Shown piece by piece: positions 56,386 to 64,000 of a DNA stretch of 64,000 nucleotides; the first letter of the stretch is position 1; each line of letters opens with the position of its first letter. The DNA comes from Bradyrhizobium sp. KBS0727 (lineage in GTDB: Bacteria; Pseudomonadota; Alphaproteobacteria; Rhizobiales; Xanthobacteraceae), in NCBI RefSeq assembly GCF_005937885.2, contig NZ_CP042176.1, positions 186,001 through 250,000 on the forward strand, written 5' to 3'. Below the pieces are notes generated by a model. The model was not told where the DNA came from and ran no database searches. It saw only the letters and a list, made by a program, of their open reading frames with translations. Made by a program: the position numbers and the translations under genes.

Positions 56386-57510
56386 ATGAACTTCCGTGTC
56401 TGGGAAAATCCCTGGCGCTTGATGCTGGCCGTCAATGCCGCCGTGCTGATCGGGGTTTTCTGGCACAAGATCACGCTGCCGCCTTTCGTCCCCTACATCC
56501 ATCTTTTGGTCGAGTATCACTTCGGCTTCACCAAGCGCGCGCTGATCGGCGCGATTGTGAGCGTGTTCGCAGCGAAGGTGCCGGTGTGGCTGGTATTCGC
56601 GCTCGGCGGCGCGGTGTGGCTGCTCACGACGGGCCTGTTCATCCAGCTGTTCCGCAGGACGTTCGGCCTTGATGCGAAGCACTGGCCGCTTTTCGTTTTC
56701 ATCGCCGGCTCGCCGTTCTTCCTGAAGAATTTTATGCACACGCTCGGCCATTTCGACATTTATGGCTGCCTGTTCGCGATATGCCTGCTGCTGATTCCGG
56801 CGCGCTCGCTGGCCTATGTACTGCTCGCGGCGCTGTTCTCGGCCATTCTTATTTTGATCCATCACATCCATCTCCTGATGTATGTGCCGACCATCGCCGC
56901 CATCGTGGCGCTGCGTTATTACCTTGTGCAGGGCGCAAGCCGGCAAAACGTAGCCGTCGGCATCGCCCTGCTCGCGACCGTCGGCGTGCTGTTCGTTGCC
57001 GCGCAATTCACCGGCACGATGGCGGTGCCGGAGCCGGAATTTACGGCCTATCTGCGGAGCCGGATGGCCGACCCGTCGCGGACCGACCTGCTCAGCTTTG
57101 CCTATATCTGGTACCAGCCGCTGGCGAAGGAAGTTTCGGACACCTGGCAACGGCTGCCACACAATCTCCTCGGCATTCCCGTGTTTGCGCTGCTGATCTG
57201 GCTACACACGCCGCTGTGGCGCTATTTTCGCGGACTGATCGTAGCCCTCCGCGTCGACGCCCACCGCCGCATCGTCACCTCGGCGATCGCTGCGATCAGC
57301 CTCGGCTATCTCGTGATGTTCGCGATGGTGTTCGATTATTCCCGGTGGATTTCGAACTGGGCGGTATGCCTGTTCCTGATCCTGCACGCGGTGAAGATGT
57401 TGCCGGCTTCACAGGAGGTGCCGCTGATTTCAACGGACGATCGAACGACGACGGTCTTTGGCTGGATCGTAACGCTGATCCCGCGCGTCGGGATCGTGCG
57501 GCCGTTCTGA
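56386..57510 (+). CDS. multispanning membrane protein of unknown function
   Basis: About 374 residues from ATG 56386 (MNFRVWENPWRLML). Roughly eight membrane segments, with loops such as YHFGFTKRALIGA and FFLKNFMHTLGHFDIYG. The overall look is like polytopic glycosyltransferase-type or EpsG-like membrane proteins, but no motif proves it. The end nearly touches the convergent smr gene. Confidence 0.65.
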   Translation: MNFRVWENPWRLMLAVNAAVLIGVFWHKITLPPFVPYIHLLVEYHFGFTKRALIGAIVSVFAAKVPVWLVFALGGAVWLLTTGLFIQLFRRTFGLDAKHWPLFVFIAGSPFFLKNFMHTLGHFDIYGCLFAICLLLIPARSLAYVLLAALFSAILILIHHIHLLMYVPTIAAIVALRYYLVQGASRQNVAVGIALLATVGVLFVAAQFTGTMAVPEPEFTAYLRSRMADPSRTDLLSFAYIWYQPLAKEVSDTWQRLPHNLLGIPVFALLIWLHTPLWRYFRGLIVALRVDAHRRIVTSAIAAISLGYLVMFAMVFDYSRWISNWAVCLFLILHAVKMLPASQEVPLISTDDRTTTVFGWIVTLIPRVGIVRPF

Positions 57511-57514
57511 TTGG

Positions 57515-58108
57515 CTACGACCGCGACCGCCTTACCCGGACATACAGCGCGCCCTCGCCGCCATGGCCGATATGGGCTTCCTCGAAGCCGACCACCAGCG
57601 AACGGAATTCCGGCAGGCCGAGCCATTGCGGTACCTGGCGGCGCAACACGCCGCGCTCGGATTCGGACCCCATCTTGCCCTTGCCGGTGATGACCAGCAC
57701 GAAGGTCAGCCCGTCATGATGCGCGCGCTGCAGAAACCCGAACAGCGCGCGGTGCGCGCGGGTCTGGGTCATGCCATGGAGGTCGAGCCTGGCATCGATC
57801 TCCTTGCGGCCGCGGGACAGGTGCGACCGCTCGCGGCGGCCGATCGGCGCCAGCGGCGGCGGTTCCGGTCTTGATGGGGAAATGATCGGCGGTGCCGGCG
57901 GCTTTGGCGAGGCAACCGGTTTGGGCGTGACCTTGACCTCGGTTTCCGGCGAAGCGACCGGCGGCTTCGGAGCACGGTGTCGCTTGCGCAGCGGCTTGAC
58001 CTGCTTGGCCACGCTTTCCCACAGCGAGCGCTCCTCCTCGCTGAGGCCGCGCTTGCGTCGCGGCGGCAACGGCAGGTCCGGGATCAAGCTCGAAGACCGG
58101 CGTTTCAT
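57515..58108 (-). CDS. Smr-domain protein
   Basis: 197 residues. Pro- and Lys-rich N-terminal 90 residues, then a Smr domain: IDARLDLHGMTQTRAHRAL and FVLVITGKGKMG, with LDLHG and TGKG motifs intact. Stand-alone Smr proteins bind or nick branched nucleic acids in some bacteria. Starts within the end of mltA by 4 bp (ATGA overlap). Confidence 0.88.
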   Translation of the reverse strand: MKRRSSSLIPDLPLPPRRKRGLSEEERSLWESVAKQVKPLRKRHRAPKPPVASPETEVKVTPKPVASPKPPAPPIISPSRPEPPPLAPIGRRERSHLSRGRKEIDARLDLHGMTQTRAHRALFGFLQRAHHDGLTFVLVITGKGKMGSESERGVLRRQVPQWLGLPEFRSLVVGFEEAHIGHGGEGALYVRVRRSRS

Positions 58109-59670
58109 CGGCGGTATCGGCGGTGACGACGGCGGGACTTTTCGGGAGCCGGCGCAGTACTCGGGCGCGCTTCCGGCAGCGGCACCGGTTTTGCGACCGT
58201 GGCTTTTGCGACCGGGGCCTGGGCGGTTGGAGTGGCCGGCTTTTGCGTCGAGCCTGCCGCCGATGGCGTCACCGCCGGAGCTACAATTTTTTTCTGGTCC
58301 TTCAGCGGATCGGTTTGCGGAAACAGCTTTGCGATCTTTTCCGACGGTCGCGCGTCCGGCACCGGCAGCAGGCGGCCGCGCGCCGAAGGATCGAGGCTCT
58401 TCGGGACCAGCATGACGAAACGCATATTATTCTTGAGGCGGCCGGCGATCTTTCCGGCATCAACGCCGGCGCCGAAATAGAGATCGGCGCGCGCGGGGCC
58501 GACGATGGCCGAGCCGGTGTCCTGTGCGATCATCAGCCGGTGAAACGGCGTCTTCGACTGTTCGGATTCGATCGGCAGTTGGCCTTCAATGAAGAACGGC
58601 GTGCCATAGACGTGCAGCGACTTGTCGACCGCGATCGAGCGGCCCGGCGTCAGCGGCACGCCCTGGGCGCCGACGGCCTCGTCCTTGTCTGACAATTGCA
58701 CCTCGCGGAAGAAGATGTAGGACCGGTTCTGCCGCCGCAGTTCGTCGGCGCCTTCAGGGTTCTGCTCCATCCACTCCCGGATCTTCTGCATCGACATCTG
58801 ATCCTTGGGGATGATGCCGCGGTCAATCAGGATGCGGCCGACCGGCGTATAGGGATAGCCGTTATGCGCATCGTAATTGATGCGGATGGTCGAACCGTCG
58901 TCGAGGTTTACACGGGCGGAGCCCTGGATCTGCGAGAACAGCAAATCGGTCTGGTTCCTCAGCCAGCAGATTTCGAGACCGCGTCCCTCGATCGCGCCAT
59001 CCTCGATCTCGGCACGATCGTAATAGGGCACCAGCTTGCGGCGACCGATCTTGCGGAACACCTGTCCCTTGTTGGGCAATCCGGCCGAATTCTGGTTGGT
59101 GCCCCGGACGAACAGGTTGGAGGGACGGCGATAGACCGGCACATTGTAGACTTCGTTCTGGGTCTTCGAGCCGTCGATCACGGGCTCGTAGTAGCCGGTA
59201 ACAAAGCCCTCGCCTTCGCCGAGCCGCGAGATCCGCAGCGGCAGAAAGTTTTGCTCGAAGAAGGTTTTTGCCGCGGCGCTGTCGGTAAGATCGAGGCCCT
59301 TTGCGGTGCGGCAGGGATCGCGCAGCGACGTGCCCAGCGCTTTCGAATCAGACGGTGCGCCGGTCTGTGCCGCGATCGGCTTGCAGCTGGCGCGAAAGGC
59401 TTTGTAGGCGGCGAGATGGTCGTCCTCGCTCCAGCCTGCGATATCGGACCAGGCCAGCGGGGAATATTGGCCGCCATTGATCTGGAACGGCAAGTCGAGC
59501 TGCGGGTATGGCAGTTGACGGGGGGCCGGCGCTGGCGGATGCGATCGGGAATGCGCGCGCAAATGGCGGGCGGCAAACGCATCCGAGGCAGCAATCGACA
59601 ACGCCAAAGCAATCACGCCAATCGCAAGCCCTGCAAGGCTGTGCGCTTTAGCCCGCGCTTCCCGTGCCAA
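58105..59670 (-). CDS. mltA: membrane-bound lytic transglycosylase A
   Basis: About 521 residues if started at TTG 59670, which gives a signal-like segment (LAGLAIGVIALALSIAASDAFA). The longest frame (to 59763) would overlap the upstream gene heavily. The MltA domain includes GYYEPVIDGS and KRIG-like RKLVPYYDRAEI; the 3D domain includes AQDTGSAIVGPARADLYFG with the catalytic Asp region. The last 120 residues are Pro/Ala-rich. Cleaves peptidoglycan glycan strands in the periplasm. Confidence 0.88.
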   Translation of the reverse strand: MAREARAKAHSLAGLAIGVIALALSIAASDAFAARHLRAHSRSHPPAPAPRQLPYPQLDLPFQINGGQYSPLAWSDIAGWSEDDHLAAYKAFRASCKPIAAQTGAPSDSKALGTSLRDPCRTAKGLDLTDSAAAKTFFEQNFLPLRISRLGEGEGFVTGYYEPVIDGSKTQNEVYNVPVYRRPSNLFVRGTNQNSAGLPNKGQVFRKIGRRKLVPYYDRAEIEDGAIEGRGLEICWLRNQTDLLFSQIQGSARVNLDDGSTIRINYDAHNGYPYTPVGRILIDRGIIPKDQMSMQKIREWMEQNPEGADELRRQNRSYIFFREVQLSDKDEAVGAQGVPLTPGRSIAVDKSLHVYGTPFFIEGQLPIESEQSKTPFHRLMIAQDTGSAIVGPARADLYFGAGVDAGKIAGRLKNNMRFVMLVPKSLDPSARGRLLPVPDARPSEKIAKLFPQTDPLKDQKKIVAPAVTPSAAGSTQKPATPTAQAPVAKATVAKPVPLPEARPSTAPAPEKSRRRHRRYRR

Positions 59671-60355
59671 CCAGCTTCCAGTTCGGATCGCGAGAAGTGG
59701 TATCGCGGGCGAATGTCCAGACATCGGTGATATCGGCGACCTTATCCGGGTTGCCATCGACAATGGTGCCGGCCTTGTCGCGGGTAACCGAGATCATCTG
59801 CGACACGAAGCGAACCGTCAGTTGCGCCGCCCGGTCGCGGGCTTCGGCGCCCACGAGTTCGGCCTTGTCGATCGAAACGAACCGGGTTTCGGTTTTCTGC
59901 TCGTGCTTCTCGCGATCCTTGATCACGGCATCGAAGCTCTCAAAGACCTCCGACGACAACAGGTCCTTCAACGCGCGGCGATCGCCGTTGGCAAAGGCCA
60001 GCACGATCATTTCATAGGCGCTGCGCGCGCCGGAAATGAAATGCTTGGGATCGAACGAGGAGTCCTGGGCGACAATGCCATCGAGGCCCTGCGCCAGCGG
60101 CGTGCCCGGCTCGGCAATGCCTTTCCAGCGGTCGGTCGGCGGCACGACATCCGCGGTCGGCGCCAATGGCGCCTGATCGATCACCGCGCCCGGCATCGGA
60201 ACGACGTTGTTGTCCTGGCTACGCTGCACCACGTTGGGAGCGGCGCGATCATAGGGGGGCCGTTCGCTCCCGGTGCGCTGTCCGAGCACGCTGCGCAGGC
60301 GCAGGAAAATAAAGACCGCCAACGCCAGGAAGATGATGGTGTAAATATCGAACAC
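59648..60355 (-). CDS. Tim44-like domain protein
   Basis: 235 residues. N-terminal membrane segment MFDIYTIIFLALAVFIFLRLRSVLG, a linker, then a Tim44/TimA-like domain (FLSGARSAYEMIV-like, DLLSSEVFESFDAVI, ADITDVWTFARDT). Conserved in alphaproteobacteria next to secB and mltA. It may act at the inner membrane. The end overlaps the mltA start region. Confidence 0.85.
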   Translation of the reverse strand: MFDIYTIIFLALAVFIFLRLRSVLGQRTGSERPPYDRAAPNVVQRSQDNNVVPMPGAVIDQAPLAPTADVVPPTDRWKGIAEPGTPLAQGLDGIVAQDSSFDPKHFISGARSAYEMIVLAFANGDRRALKDLLSSEVFESFDAVIKDREKHEQKTETRFVSIDKAELVGAEARDRAAQLTVRFVSQMISVTRDKAGTIVDGNPDKVADITDVWTFARDTTSRDPNWKLVGTGSAG

Positions 60356-60912
60356 GTCTTATTCGCTTTCTGGTTCTAACGCCGGTAACGGGCCCGGCGG
60401 TCGAGTGTTCCGTAGAGCCCGGTTCGGATTCAATCAAAACCCGGCTCTGGTCTTCAGTCTTGACGCGCTTTCTTGACGTGAACCGGTGACCACCTCACTC
60501 GAAAACGCTCTAGGGGGCCCTCTTACACGTCTTCCTTAAGAGTTTACCTCGGGGAACGGCAGAGATTACATCTTCAATTGAGTCTGCAGCATGTAGGCAT
60601 GAAACTTTGCCCAGCCAATGGCGCGTTTTGGCGCGGGTGAAGTGTAGCGCGTTTTGACCGCGAGGGGAAACCCGATACGTGCCTGGAAATCACGTATATT
60701 CAACTATTTAGGTGCTGCTGGAGCGGTCGGCCGAGCGGGATTAGCCATATCCGCCACAAATTACCGCCGGCCCGCTTCGCCGCCGGCCCGTCGTCCTTGT
60801 GGAATGAGGCGGGGCTATGATAGCCACTCGCCCGGCAAAGGCATTCCCGCCCTTCGAGCGAATTCAGACGAAAATCCGGTCTCCGCTCGCCAGCGCTTCA
60901 GGAGAGAGTTTC
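60356..60912. promoter_or_regulatory. divergent region between the Tim44-like gene and secB
   Basis: 557 bp. Contains a family 2 repeat (near 60413-60452), family 1 copy B (60461-60513) and, before secB, a TTGACC at about 60654 that could be a -35 box, without a clear -10. GGAGAG sits before the secB start. Confidence 0.4.
60461..60513. repeat. palindromic intergenic repeat, family 1, copy B
   Basis: GCGCTTTCTTGACGTGAACC... to GAAAACGCTC, a variant of the repeat at 4020-4070, in the same orientation. Confidence 0.7.
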
Positions 60913-61401
60913 ATGACCAACGGTAACGGCGCGCCTCCCGAGCAGGCCCCTCCCCAGCTCAACGTGCTGGCGCAGTATACCAAGGACCTGTCGTTCGAAA
61001 ATCCGAACGCCCCCGCCTCGCTGGCGCCGCAGCAGCAGCAGCCGGCGATCAACATCCAGATCAATGTCGGCGCCAACAACCTCGCCGAAAACGAGTTCGA
61101 AGTAACGCTTTCGATCGAGGGCAAGGCCGAAAACGGCGGCAAGGTGATGTTCAGTTTCGAGCTCGCCTATGCCGGCGTGTTCCGGATCGTCAATGTCCCG
61201 AAGGAAAACCTGCATCCGCTGGTCATGATCGAATGCCCGCGGCTGCTGTTCCCGTTCGCGCGCGAAATCATCGCCACCGCGGTGCGCGACGGCGGCTTCC
61301 CCCCGCTGATGCTGGATCCCGTCGATTTCGTCGGTCTGTACCGCCAGAATATCGAGCGACAGGCCGCCGAGCAGGCCGCTTCCGGCGCCAAGCCGAGCTG
61401 A
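60913..61401 (+). CDS. secB: protein-export chaperone SecB
   Basis: 162 residues from ATG 60913. [25 protein letters not shown] and [36 protein letters not shown] are the SecB core. Keeps presecretory proteins unfolded and hands them to SecA. The length is normal for alphaproteobacteria. Confidence 0.97.
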   Translation: MTNGNGAPPEQAPPQLNVLAQYTKDLSFENPNAPASLAPQQQQPAINIQINVGANNLAENEFEVTLSIEGKAENGGKVMFSFELAYAGVFRIVNVPKENLHPLVMIECPRLLFPFAREIIATAVRDGGFPPLMLDPVDFVGLYRQNIERQAAEQAASGAKPS

Positions 61402-61430
61402 AGAAGCGGCGGCAGCGGTTAGCCGCAGAC

Positions 61431-61509
61431 ATAGCGTTTTCGAGCGAAGCATGCCCTCGGACTTGATCCGGGGGTGGTCGCCGGTTCGCGCAAAGAAAAC
61501 GCGTCAAAA
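61431..61509. repeat. palindromic intergenic repeat, family 1, copy C (enlarged)
   Basis: Begins ATAGCGTTTTCGAGCGAAGC and ends GAAAACGCGTCAAAA, but carries about 30 extra bases in the centre compared with copies A and D. Confidence 0.75.
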
Positions 61510-61515
61510 TAAAAG

Positions 61516-61559
61516 TGTAGAGCCCGGTTCTGATGCAATCAGAACCGATATGGCTCTAA
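61516..61559. repeat. palindromic intergenic repeat, family 2
   Basis: TAGAGCCCGGTTCTGATGCA followed by a complementary half ending GGCTCTAA. A related copy lies near 60413-60452. It lies just beyond the stop of the convergent dnaQ gene and may act as a terminator for it. Confidence 0.6.
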
Positions 61560-62251
61560 CCTGCGAGAAACTCGTTCCAGATCGGCTTGTCGCCCAACGT
61601 GGCCACGAAGGCGCGATGCGCCTCGCGGTCGGCGTCGGTGATGCGCGGCGCCAGGGCAACCTCGCGCTGCCGTCGCGGGGTTTCGCCAATGCCGTTGGTC
61701 TGGCTCGCCCGGGTTTCCGACGCCAGAATCAACTGCGACTGCCGCGCCCCGATCAGGTCGATATAGACTTCCGCCAGCAGTTCGGCGTCGAGCAGCGCGC
61801 CGTGCTTGGTGCGGCGGGAATTGTCGATCGCATAGCGCGAGCAGAGATCATCCAGCCGGTTCGACACGCCCGGATGCTTTCGGCGCGCCAGCAGCAGCGT
61901 GTCGACCAGCCGGTCGCGCGGGATCGGCTGCCGCTTGATGCGGTCGAGTTCGGCATTGATGAAGCTGATGTCGAACGACGCGTTGTGGATCACCAGTGGC
62001 GCGTCCGCGATAAATTCCACGAACTCCTCGACCACTTCGGTAAACAGCGGCTTGCTGGACAGGAACTCGGCGGACAGGCCATGCACGGCGAACGCTTCCG
62101 CCGGCATGTCGCGCTCGGGATTGATGTAGCGGTGGAAGGTTTGCCCCGTCGGCATGCGGTTGTAGATCTCGATGCAGCCGATTTCGACCAGCCGGTCGCC
62201 GCGCAGCGGATCGAGCCCTGTGGTTTCGGTATCGAGAACGATTTCGCGCAT
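61556..62251 (-). CDS. dnaQ: DNA polymerase III epsilon subunit (proofreading exonuclease)
   Basis: 231 residues. DEDDh exonuclease motifs: Exo I IVLDTETTGLDP, Exo II VIHNASFDISF, Exo III HGALLDAELLAEVY. A normal epsilon length. Second gene after coaE in a minus-strand run. Confidence 0.95.
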   Translation of the reverse strand: MREIVLDTETTGLDPLRGDRLVEIGCIEIYNRMPTGQTFHRYINPERDMPAEAFAVHGLSAEFLSSKPLFTEVVEEFVEFIADAPLVIHNASFDISFINAELDRIKRQPIPRDRLVDTLLLARRKHPGVSNRLDDLCSRYAIDNSRRTKHGALLDAELLAEVYIDLIGARQSQLILASETRASQTNGIGETPRRQREVALAPRITDADREAHRAFVATLGDKPIWNEFLAG

Positions 62252-62265
62252 GGATTCCTTGGGCC

Positions 62266-62317
62266 TATAGCGTTTTCAAGCGAAGTGGAAACCGGTTCGC
62301 GTGAAGAAAACGCGTCA
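62266..62317. repeat. palindromic intergenic repeat, family 1, copy D
   Basis: TATAGCGTTTTCAAGCGAAG... to GAAAACGCGTCA, between coaE and dnaQ. It is in inverted orientation relative to copies A and B. Confidence 0.8.
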
Positions 62318-62343
62318 AATAAAAAACTGGAGCCGTCGGCGAA

Positions 62344-62943
62344 TCAGGTCCGCCGCTGCGGCATCTTAACGACCTCGGCCAGAATGTCGCGGATCCGCGC
62401 CCGCACCGGGTCCAGTCCGTGCGAGGTATCCACCACGAAATCCGCGCGCTTGCGTTTTTCGGCGTCGGGCAACTGCCGCGCCAGAATGGCGTCGAGCGCC
62501 TCATTCGTCATGGTGCCGCGCGCGAGAATCCGCTCACGCTGGCTTTCCGGGCTGGTCGTGACCACAACCACGGCATCGACACGCTTCTCGCCGCCGGTCT
62601 CGAACAATAACGGAATATCCATCACCACGACGGGAACGCCTGACTGTTCGGCGGCTTCCAAGAATTTCTGGCGGGAGGCGCCGAGCATCGGGTGAACGAT
62701 CTGCTCGAGCTGCTTGATCGCGGCCGGATTGTGCACCACCTTGGCGGAAAGTTTGGCGCGATCGACCTTGCCGTCGACGGTGGTGCCGGGAAACGCGGCT
62801 TCGATCGCCGGCGCCGCCTCGCCTTCATAGATTTTGTGAACCGCCGCATCCGCGTCGTAGACCGGGACGCCCGCTTCCACAAACAGCTTCGCGGTGGTGG
62901 ATTTTCCCATTCCGATCGAGCCGGTCAGTCCAAGGATCAGCAT
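62344..62943 (-). CDS. coaE: dephospho-CoA kinase
   Basis: 199 residues from ATG 62943 (62946 is one codon earlier). P-loop [28 protein letters not shown], and [12 protein letters not shown] are CoaE signatures. Last step of coenzyme A synthesis. Confidence 0.96.
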   Translation of the reverse strand: MLILGLTGSIGMGKSTTAKLFVEAGVPVYDADAAVHKIYEGEAAPAIEAAFPGTTVDGKVDRAKLSAKVVHNPAAIKQLEQIVHPMLGASRQKFLEAAEQSGVPVVVMDIPLLFETGGEKRVDAVVVVTTSPESQRERILARGTMTNEALDAILARQLPDAEKRKRADFVVDTSHGLDPVRARIRDILAEVVKMPQRRT

Positions 62944-62972
62944 CAAGGTCGCCGTTTTCCTAAAGGAGATTT

Positions 62973-63581
62973 TCAGATACCGAGCAGCCGCTCGCGGCGC
63001 AGAAACTTAAGCAGGGGCAGCAGCGGCAGGCCGAGGATGGTGAAATGGTCGCCCTCGATACGCTCGAACAGATGCACGCCAAAACCTTCCAGTTGATAGG
63101 CGCCGACGCTGGTGGTCACCGCATCGCCGGCCGCATCGAGATAGGCTGATATCTCGTTTTCGCTCAACTGCCGCATGGTCATTCTGGCGATGCTGACATC
63201 GGCGAACACTATCTTGCCGTCGCGGGCGACCGCAACGGCGGAATGCAGCGCGTGGCTGTTGCCAGCCAGCAGGCGCAACTGCTCGGCAGCCTGCGCCCTG
63301 CCCGACGGCTTGCTGAACTGCCGTTCGCCCAGCGCCAGCGTCTGGTCCGCGCCGATCACGTAGCGGCCGGGATTTCTCGACGACACGAACAGCGCCTTCT
63401 CGCGCGCCAGAAGGCCGGCAATCTCGCCGGGCGACGTCAGGCCGGAATTCTTTTGCACCGCGCGTTCGTCGATATCGGCAGCAACGGCTTCGAAGCTGAT
63501 CCCGGCGTTGCCGAGCAGCATCTGCCGCGCGCGGCTTTGCGAGGCCAGTATCAGGGGATCGTTTCCACGCCAGATGGTCAT
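62973..63581 (-). CDS. Maf-family nucleotide pyrophosphatase
   Basis: 202 residues. [22 protein letters not shown] at the N terminus, [14 protein letters not shown], and [28 protein letters not shown] at the C terminus are Maf signatures. House-cleaning of modified nucleotides is the family role. 29 bp upstream of coaE. Confidence 0.93.
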   Translation of the reverse strand: MTIWRGNDPLILASQSRARQMLLGNAGISFEAVAADIDERAVQKNSGLTSPGEIAGLLAREKALFVSSRNPGRYVIGADQTLALGERQFSKPSGRAQAAEQLRLLAGNSHALHSAVAVARDGKIVFADVSIARMTMRQLSENEISAYLDAAGDAVTTSVGAYQLEGFGVHLFERIEGDHFTILGLPLLPLLKFLRRERLLGI

Positions 63582-63591
63582 CGCGACGTCA

Positions 63592-63999
63592 CTATTCCGG
63601 AAGCCGCTGGCGCTGGCGGTCGGTAAACAGCTTCATGACAGCAGCAGCCGTTTCCTCGATCGATCGTCGCGTCACATCGAGCTGCGCCCAGCCAAATCTG
63701 GCGCTGAGCTTTCGTGCATAGGCCACTTCATCGGCGACGGACTGGCGATCGATGTAATCGTCGTTGCCGGATTCGGCGCCCATGCTCAAGAGCCGGTTCT
63801 GCCGGACCTGGATCAGCCGTTCCGGCGTCGCATGGAGGCTGACGACCAGCGGCTTTTTCAACGTCTCCAGTTGATGCGGCGGCGGAATGCCCGGCACCAG
63901 CGGCACGTTCGCGGTGCGAATCCCGCGATTGGCGAGATAGATCGAGGTTGGCGTCTTCGAGGTGCGGGACACGCCGACCAGAACCACGTCGGCATCTTC
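63592..63999 (-). CDS. pyruvate,phosphate dikinase regulatory protein (DUF299), 5' end outside the window
   Basis: Partial: the frame is open to the window edge. [26 protein letters not shown] is the P-loop region of the bifunctional kinase/phosphorylase that regulates PEP synthase or PPDK, followed by [19 protein letters not shown]. About 136 residues are visible. It ends 10 bp before maf. Confidence 0.92.
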   Translation of the reverse strand, partial: EDADVVLVGVSRTSKTPTSIYLANRGIRTANVPLVPGIPPPHQLETLKKPLVVSLHATPERLIQVRQNRLLSMGAESGNDDYIDRQSVADEVAYARKLSARFGWAQLDVTRRSIEETAAAVMKLFTDRQRQRLPE

Positions 64000-64000
64000 G

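Noticed and set aside
1..64000. CRISPR arrays, tRNA or rRNA genes
   Set aside because: No regularly spaced repeats or recognisable tRNA/rRNA sequence was seen on reading; the island therefore did not use a tRNA gene as target.

Overview
The window is an alphaproteobacterial chromosome segment, most likely Bradyrhizobium or a close relative in the Nitrobacteraceae. The evidence is high GC with strong GC3 bias, gene order typical of that group (lpoA-like/rsmI/yraN/gshB; hslV-DUF2585-hslU with a hisB-hisH-hisA-hisF-hisE-coaA cluster; secB/tim44/mltA/smr; dnaQ/coaE/maf/ppsR), and short palindromic intergenic repeats of the kind common in that group. No tRNA, rRNA or CRISPR array was recognised.

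Layout. (1) 1-9751, core: 3' part of hemW, an LpoA-like lipoprotein, rsmI, a YraN protein, gshB, an exported MBL hydrolase, two small unknown proteins, a membrane diguanylate cyclase, and the 5' part of comM (yifB). (2) About 9746-44171, a 34.4-kb integrative island that splits comM just before its Walker A motif. (3) 44178-64000, core: the 3' part of comM, a repeat-rich spacer, a hybrid sensor kinase, coaA, the his cluster, hslVU, an unknown membrane protein, smr, mltA, a Tim44-like gene, secB, dnaQ, coaE, maf and partial ppsR.

The island carries its own large serine integrase 90 bp inside its right end. Joining the two ends rebuilds a 42-bp near-palindromic attP centred on CT, and joining the flanks restores an uninterrupted comM frame. 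A second complete att-like site lies in the integrase leader, and a relic of a related integrase lies just inside the right end, so integration has probably happened in layers. No relaxase or type IV secretion genes are present. The left end encodes a primase-like/zinc finger/SF2 helicase replication protein.

Island cargo falls into blocks: (a) exported peptidases and partners (M15 peptidase, decayed caspase-YARHG, subtilisin + trypsin-like + DUF1353 operon, lipoprotein); (b) a probable DNA-conflict block (membrane protein + PD-(D/E)XK-like protein, XRE regulator, small protein + GHKL ATPase, convergent DNA methyltransferase); (c) small accessory genes, Tat-exported unknowns and a HipA kinase without a visible HipB; (d) a recombinase zone with a short serine recombinase overlapping a long one that ends in tandem repeats like the homing-endonuclease-associated repeat. 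Several island genes are decayed: an SRA-like ORF, the caspase, a small frameshifted gene and the integrase relic.
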